DNA of 64,000 nt from assembly GCA_022266195.1 (NCBI GenBank), contig WHVY01000001.1, positions 12,648,001 to 12,712,000 of the forward strand, given 5' to 3'. A program made the position numbers and the translations under genes. Shown here one piece after another: positions 59,249-64,000 of this stretch. The notes under the pieces were generated by a model. The model was given only the letters and a program-made list of their open reading frames with translations. It was not told the DNA's origin and made no database searches. This stretch comes from Tetranychus cinnabarinus (lineage: Eukaryota; Arthropoda; Arachnida; Trombidiformes; Tetranychidae). Position 1 is the first letter of the stretch, and every line of letters starts with the position of its first letter.

Positions 59249-60070
59249 TCACATCATGTTATAACTTCGAAGCACAATTTTAACCAGCTGGACTTCGGTC
59301 ATGGTTAGGTTGATAAAGCGGACAATGCAACGTAAACAACACCTTGAATGTTGATGTGCTGAAACTGATGGTTTGATAATAAGGATAACAGTTTGAATGA
59401 TATTTATGGTTGTCCAGACCAGTGCAATCAAATAAAATGCTTGACCATAAAACACGATTATCTGAGATGGTTCCAGCTTTGACTCCTTTTGAACGAACCA
59501 ATAGTTTAGTCCAGTAATCAAGAGTTGACAACAATCGCCAATTATGTTGGCTGAGACTCTAACAGCATCAATCAATAAACGCATGCTAAAATAAACAAGC
59601 AACTTCCAACTGGGAGCGATCTTTCCATCGCCTTGTTCATTTGACGGACTGTTGGGTAGGTTAATTGTATTACCAAGCCAAAGGACTGATCCTGGTGGTT
59701 TCACTAATTCCCAGACAAAGTTAGAGACAATCTTATTCCAATTATAAGGTGGTTCCAGCGAGAGTAGAGTTGAAATTGCGATGCTATAAAAGCGAACACG
59801 GTGGCTCAATAGAGAGGCTGAATTTATATTTGATAAGAGCCACAATATTAAGACATAAATGAAGCTATAAAGGGCCCATCGCCATTTACCAAGAAAATTA
59901 GATCGAGGTTGTCCAGCAGGAGTCACTGATCTAGAATCACTAATCAAATTATCCGTATTGGAACCTTTCCTGGTGGATCCGCCAACTGCTGTTGATTTTG
60001 AATTATCAGCTGATGTACCCGCCTTTGTTTCAGGCTTTTTGTTATTAGGTGTTTGGTCAACATTACTCAT
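59249..60070 (-). CDS. Unidentified multi-pass membrane protein
   Basis: Intronless ORF of 273 residues that I do not recognise. The first about 60 residues are hydrophilic and rich in Ser, Thr, Asn and Lys. Then comes GKWRWALYSFIYVLILWLL (TM), a stretch with LLSLEPPYNWNKIVSNF, a long hydrophobic region from about 160 (LLVYFSMRLLIDAVRV, CCQLLITGLNYWF), and a last TM (QAFYLIALVWTTINIIQTVI) followed by a Cys/His/Arg-rich tail (HQHSRCCLRCIVR). Three to four membrane passes are likely. It lies between SCHIP1 and its partial duplicate, on the same strand, possibly carried or interrupted by that duplication. Confidence 0.6.
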   Translation of the reverse strand: MSNVDQTPNNKKPETKAGTSADNSKSTAVGGSTRKGSNTDNLISDSRSVTPAGQPRSNFLGKWRWALYSFIYVLILWLLSNINSASLLSHRVRFYSIAISTLLSLEPPYNWNKIVSNFVWELVKPPGSVLWLGNTINLPNSPSNEQGDGKIAPSWKLLVYFSMRLLIDAVRVSANIIGDCCQLLITGLNYWFVQKESKLEPSQIIVFYGQAFYLIALVWTTINIIQTVILIIKPSVSAHQHSRCCLRCIVRFINLTMTEVQLVKIVLRSYNMM

Positions 60071-60337
60071 TCTTTATTAGAAGAGCTGAAGCTTAATAGC
60101 TAAAATAAATCTATGATCCATATAGATTGGACGGTTACATGGGTAGATGTTAATATTGATGGCTAAATAGTTTGTTTTGATTTCAAATCTGGTTTCTGTG
60201 TTGTAGCAAGTAGGATAAGTTTGCAATAATGTTGTGTTTTAATTGTTGGTTAATAAACAAAAAACTAGGATTAAATCGACAACAATGACAAGTTGTGAAA
60301 GTAAATTCAAATCTAATTCGTATATGAAAACAAAAAA

Positions 60338-61070
60338 ATTTTTATTGAAATCTTCAGTGATACGATTGAAGGCATCTTGACGAAGCCTCTCCAAGTCTCG
60401 AGTTTCCTTTATAGCAAAATAAATAAATAAAAAGATGAACAAAAAACGCCAAAAATAGTAGAAGCGTAAATTGTGAGGCGCGTAAAATTAACAAACCTCA
60501 TAATGGTCTGGTGTTTTGTTGAAGAAACATAAACGCAGGTCACTTGTATTAGTCATTAATTTATTAAGATAGCCTTTCTTGTGACCAACGGTTGATGATT
60601 TCCATCCTTTATTGTTTCTATCATCAAAATCACTCTCCATGGCGAGTCTTCGTCTGATCTCTTCTCTATCCTGCATCTAAAATGTAAATAAAACAAGAGA
60701 AACAAACCATGCATAATGAGTCATACAGGAATTAATATTAGTTATCGATAATATCTGTACTTACCGAGATTGACCTAACTTCGAAGTTGCTCGTTATTTT
60801 AACCTTAGACATCTGTGTTGAGTGGTTATAATTATTAGAAGCCATGTTTAGATTTAAACAGTTGACCAAAAAAGAAACATCTTCATTATTATTGAAATCA
60901 ATGCCTAGAGCTTTTTTATTGAAATCTTCAGTGATACGATTGAATGCATCTTGACGAAGATGCATTATGTCATAAAGATATTAAAATAAATTTAAGATAA
61001 ATTTTTTTACCAATGTGCCAGAGTTGAAGTCGTTTGGGTTTTGGAGGGAAAATGTTGAAATTTGAAAATG
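60338..61070 (-). pseudogene. Partial SCHIP1 duplicate (exons 1, 2 and start of exon 3)
   Basis: Repeats 58155-58790 almost base for base. Exon 1' is 60845-60765, exon 2' 60676-60497 (same 60 codons as the original), and exon 3' runs from 60406 until similarity stops at about 60338, after EDFNK. Splice sites are kept. Upstream of exon 1', about 85 bases of exon 3 (60873-60960, encoding FNRITEDFNKK) are inserted into the former 5' flank between AAAAAAG and ATG-like sequence. Exon 3' then reads into unrelated sequence with a stop at 60239, so by itself it could give only a short truncated product. Confidence 0.85.
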
Positions 61071-62076
61071 ATTATAAATTTCTGGTTTTTTATAACAATT
61101 TGGACTGCAAATAATTATCTTAGTGATTAGTCTTGTATTATTATTTGGTTTCGTTATTGGGTGAACTATAATATCATGATTAACATTTCACTGTAACTTC
61201 ATTAACATTAACAATTGCATAGCTTTTGAGTAAACTCATTCTTCATTCAGAATAGTTTGGTTCTTAGGATTCCCAATATTTGAAACCCAATCTTGTCTTG
61301 CACCCAATCGGGTGCAACTATTTGAAACATTTGACACTGATTAGATTCAATTTTGGTTCAATGTCAGGTAATAATCAACCTGTACGAAAGGCTTATTAAG
61401 CTCACTTAAAATGTACAGTTTTCATCGATTGAATCCTTTCCACTTTTACAGGTAAGATACGCAACACATAAAGATTGGCTCATTAGTGTGAAATGAAACA
61501 TTTTAAATTGCGGTAATAATAGTAAACGCTGATATGGTAATGATTCAAATTACGTTAAGTTATGGTAAGTTGACATAACAATACTGGTAAACAAAAAAAA
61601 CAAAAAACATAAACAACAAAACTGGTTAAAGCGCAATGTTCAAAATAAGGGAAAGAAGGAATGAAAGGGAAAACAGTGAAAGTAGATGGATCAATATGGT
61701 TTCTATGGTTATTCGGAATTGTTCAGGAAAAAAACTTCGCTGGATGATTATCCCGAAAAATGATTTACTCTGAAAGTAGACAGAGAGACACAATTCAGAT
61801 AGCATTAGAATACACAAACTCTCACAAGACACATAGGAAAGAAATACATTTTCACTTAGATTACACATAAACACAACACATCACATCACAACACAAAACA
61901 CAAGGCACATTTACATAGTTTAATTTAATCGTTTCCCTCATTTTTATCAATGTTTATCAATTTTATTTTATCCTTAAATCAACTATAAGGATATTTATCA
62001 GTGTATGGTGCAAAATATTGACCTCAAACGTTTATCTGGATCAGTTAAACAATAAAAAATCGTATTGACCCTTGTG
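61071..62076. other. Intergenic / 5' region of the Syt14-like gene
   Basis: AT-rich; ACAC-rich patch near 61870-61900; a small perfect hairpin (TTGCACCC and GGGTGCAA, 61298-61317). No other feature seen. Confidence 0.4.
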
Positions 62077-62772
62077 ATGATCCTTCCTTCATCAGGTAAG
62101 CTTTTTGTTGTTACTCATTTTCAACCTCCATTTTAAGCCTTTCTTTTCAATCATGATCTTTATTAAATTATTATTTACTCTGTCTAAATTAGTTTGATGT
62201 AAATTTAGCCTTTTCATTAAGACAAACCATTCAATCGAATCTAAAACCTCAAGTCTCTTAGAAATGGTTACCAAAAGATATATTTTGAACCTGTTGACCT
62301 GTTTTGTTTGACTTCATTAAACTCAACAGAGTGCTTTGATCATTGAATGTCTTAAATTATGCTTGAATTGCAGTAAGATTGCACAGTTAGTATTTTAAAT
62401 AATGCTCTTTTACCTAGTACTGATTATAAAATATATCGAGTAAATAATAATTCATTTCAATTAATAAAAGGCTTACATTCTGAAGCCTCGTATTGAGCCT
62501 TAAGTCAACTGTTTTGTGACCCAAAGAGCTTCGATGTTTACGTTGAAGCAGATAGACTTAATTTTCATGTGAATTAATACAATTTTTTCAATTTTTTCTT
62601 CCAGTGCCACCAGAGACAAGTGCTTTTCTTGGTCTGGTTGCAATATGTATGGTTGGTTTGCTGGTCTTGTATCTTTACCTGAGCAAAAAAGTATGCTTCT
62701 CAAATGTTGGTAATTTCCCATGTTGTGATGAACCCAGCAAGACTGAAAAATGTAAAATAACTCGACAATTAG
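62077..62772 (+). CDS. Synaptotagmin-14-like, first two coding exons (partial)
   Basis: Exon 62077-62095 encodes MILPSS plus one base. Exon 62605-62772 continues in phase as VPPETSAFLGLVAICM, GLLVLYLYLSKK, and VCFSNVGNFPCCDE. An extracellular PE-x-x-x-FL motif, one TM helix and a KK-x-CF-x-NVG-x-FP juxtamembrane motif are what I recall from Syt14/Syt16, which are calcium-independent C2 proteins of membrane traffic. The C2 domains must lie beyond the window. The second exon ends at a GTAAGA donor in phase 1. The choice of first exon is based on frame and the ATG only. Confidence 0.6.
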
Positions 62773-63219
62773 GTAAGAATTACAGTTATTTTACAGTAAT
62801 TATTGCTGTAAAATTTCGATGGTATTCTGAAAGTTCTCATACTGGATGAATCCTTGCGCTTTTATCCATGAGTATTGTTTAATTTCTAGGAAATTACAGA
62901 ATATTCAGATTGAGATTGGATTGAAATCAACTCGAATAAAAAGGCTCATTGATATTGACGCGAGGTTTCTTTCAAAGTGAAGTATCGAGACATGTTAAAA
63001 TCTTCAATCGTCTTTACAAATATCTACCAGAACTCAGTTGAATCATGGTTGGTTGAGTTAATGGAACTAGAAAACTTCCAATTCATAATTTAAAATCAAT
63101 TTCATGTCATTTTTATATCGACACGAAATTTAGTGTTAAAAATATTGCTCACTACCAAGGGTTAGGAAAAAGATGATACCGATTTCAAATTGACTTAACC
63201 TTTGAACTGAATGTCATAT
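62773..63219. other. Presumed Syt14-like intron, with transposon 3' flank
   Basis: No coding content. The end of the mariner element must lie here; a candidate inner terminus is near 63155-63185 (CCAAGGGTTAGGAAAAAG), unproven because the opposite terminus is outside the window. Confidence 0.4.
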
Positions 63220-64000
63220 TTATTTCAAATGTTCAATATTTTGTCCTTTACAATACCAAATTTTACGACAACGTCGTTGCCAAGATCGCAAAGCATTATC
63301 AATTAATGATTGTGGCAATTTACGCCAAGCTAACCTTATCGCGTTTTTTAAAGCAGGTAAAGATTGTGGGTTTCTCTGGTCTACAACTCGTTTCATGTAA
63401 GGCCAAATAGCGTAGTCCATCGGAGCACAATCAGGGGAGTTAGCCAACCATTTTCTCGGTTCGAGAAACTTGATCTTTTGACTTTTGAGAAAACGGATAG
63501 TACTTTTAGCCGTGTGTGAAGGGGCGGAGTCCTGTTGAAAGATGTAATCCTTTTCGGGGTATAATTTACCTAAATCATTATTGATGAATGGTGTCAAAAT
63601 GTTGTTTACATAATACTCTGCATTGATTTTAGCTTTCGGGTCAACAAAAATGAGGCTCGATTTACCAGCAGCCGAAACAGCACCCCAAACCATTATACCT
63701 GGTCGCTTGTGTCCACTTTTTTTCTTAGTTTTTTTTTGCTCTTTAACGGTTGGATCTGCATAGTAGAAGTCAGTTTCACTCCCTCCATCAGCTAAATAGA
63801 ACATTTTCTCATCACTCGTGATAAATTTGTTCCAACCTTTTTTCATGATTAAGCGGTACAAAGGCCAGCTTCGGCGACGTCTTTGTAACACTGCACTTGC
63901 ATTTAACGCGTGAATTCGTCGCTTTTTGAATTTTTTCAGGTTAAATATCTTGTCCCTGTAATAGATTATAGTTGGAGGACTAACTTCGAACTTGGTTGAT
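63220..64000 (-). mobile_element. Tc1/mariner-family transposon, DD37D transposase, partial
   Basis: Open minus-strand frame from the window edge to the stop at 63220, over 255 codons, with no internal stop. The N-terminal HTH part lies outside. Catalytic triad visible: TSDEKMF (first Asp), QQDSAPSHT (second Asp), and SPDCAPMDYAIW (third Asp), with 37 residues between the last two, as in maT-type mariner elements. GIMVWGAVSAAGKS also fits the family. The intact frame suggests a fairly young insertion. It sits opposite to, and probably within, an intron of the Syt14-like gene. Confidence 0.93.

Noticed and set aside
61298..61317. Perfect 8-bp hairpin as a regulatory site
   Set aside because: Too short and isolated to distinguish from chance in an AT-rich eukaryotic spacer.

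Overview
The window is eukaryotic nuclear DNA. It is AT-rich, with short GT-AG introns (about 60 bp to 1.7 kb) and closely packed genes on both strands. Almost every gene is a conserved animal gene: beta-TrCP/Slimb, diaphanous formin, Dot1l, RASSF, MOGS, MMADHC, histone H3.3, PTGES2, p35, SCHIP1 and a Syt14-like gene. Compactness, base composition and a DEG/ENaC-like gene suggest an arthropod, perhaps an acariform mite such as a spider mite. That assignment is inference, since nothing could be searched.

Left region (1-13.4 kb). One tandem duplication explains this region. Its unit ran from the middle of a protein phosphatase 1 (PP1 beta/flw-like) gene through its 3' UTR into the neighbouring Slimb gene. 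The result is: PP1 3' flank (1-720) - Slimb copy 1 with its 3' end cut (6631-8611) - 5'-truncated PP1 pseudogene (8569-9539) - a second PP1 3' flank (9650-10290) - complete Slimb copy 2 (11171-13387). A palindromic repeat island (about 1.0-6.3 kb) lies between the first PP1 flank and Slimb copy 1.

Middle region (15-50 kb). This part holds ordinary genes: an SDR16C-type dehydrogenase (-), RASSF1/5-like (+), MOGS glucosidase (+) convergent with MMADHC (-), intronless H3.3 (+), diaphanous (-) divergent from Dot1l (+), a medium-chain acyl-CoA dehydrogenase-like gene (-), PTGES2 (-), a divergent DEG/ENaC-like protein (+) and the Cdk5 activator p35 (+). Two MITE-like inverted-repeat elements occur, one in the diaphanous/Dot1l spacer and one in the last Dot1l intron.

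Right region (52-64 kb). A second palindromic island (52.0-56.5 kb) has the same architecture as the first. Each has two near-identical arms of about 655 bp in inverted orientation, flanked by oppositely oriented pieces of a POMGNT1-like glycosyltransferase gene. It is followed by SCHIP1 (-), an unidentified membrane protein gene (-), a partial SCHIP1 duplicate, the first exons of a Syt14-like gene (+), and a Tc1/mariner transposase (DD37D) running off the window end.

The most unusual content is the pair of palindromes. Arms inside one palindrome resemble each other more than they resemble the other palindrome, and they carry gene fragments that would form long double-stranded RNA if transcribed. 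The Slimb/PP1 duplication junction, which may give a chimeric transcript, and an acyl-CoA dehydrogenase lacking the usual catalytic glutamate are the next most notable points.
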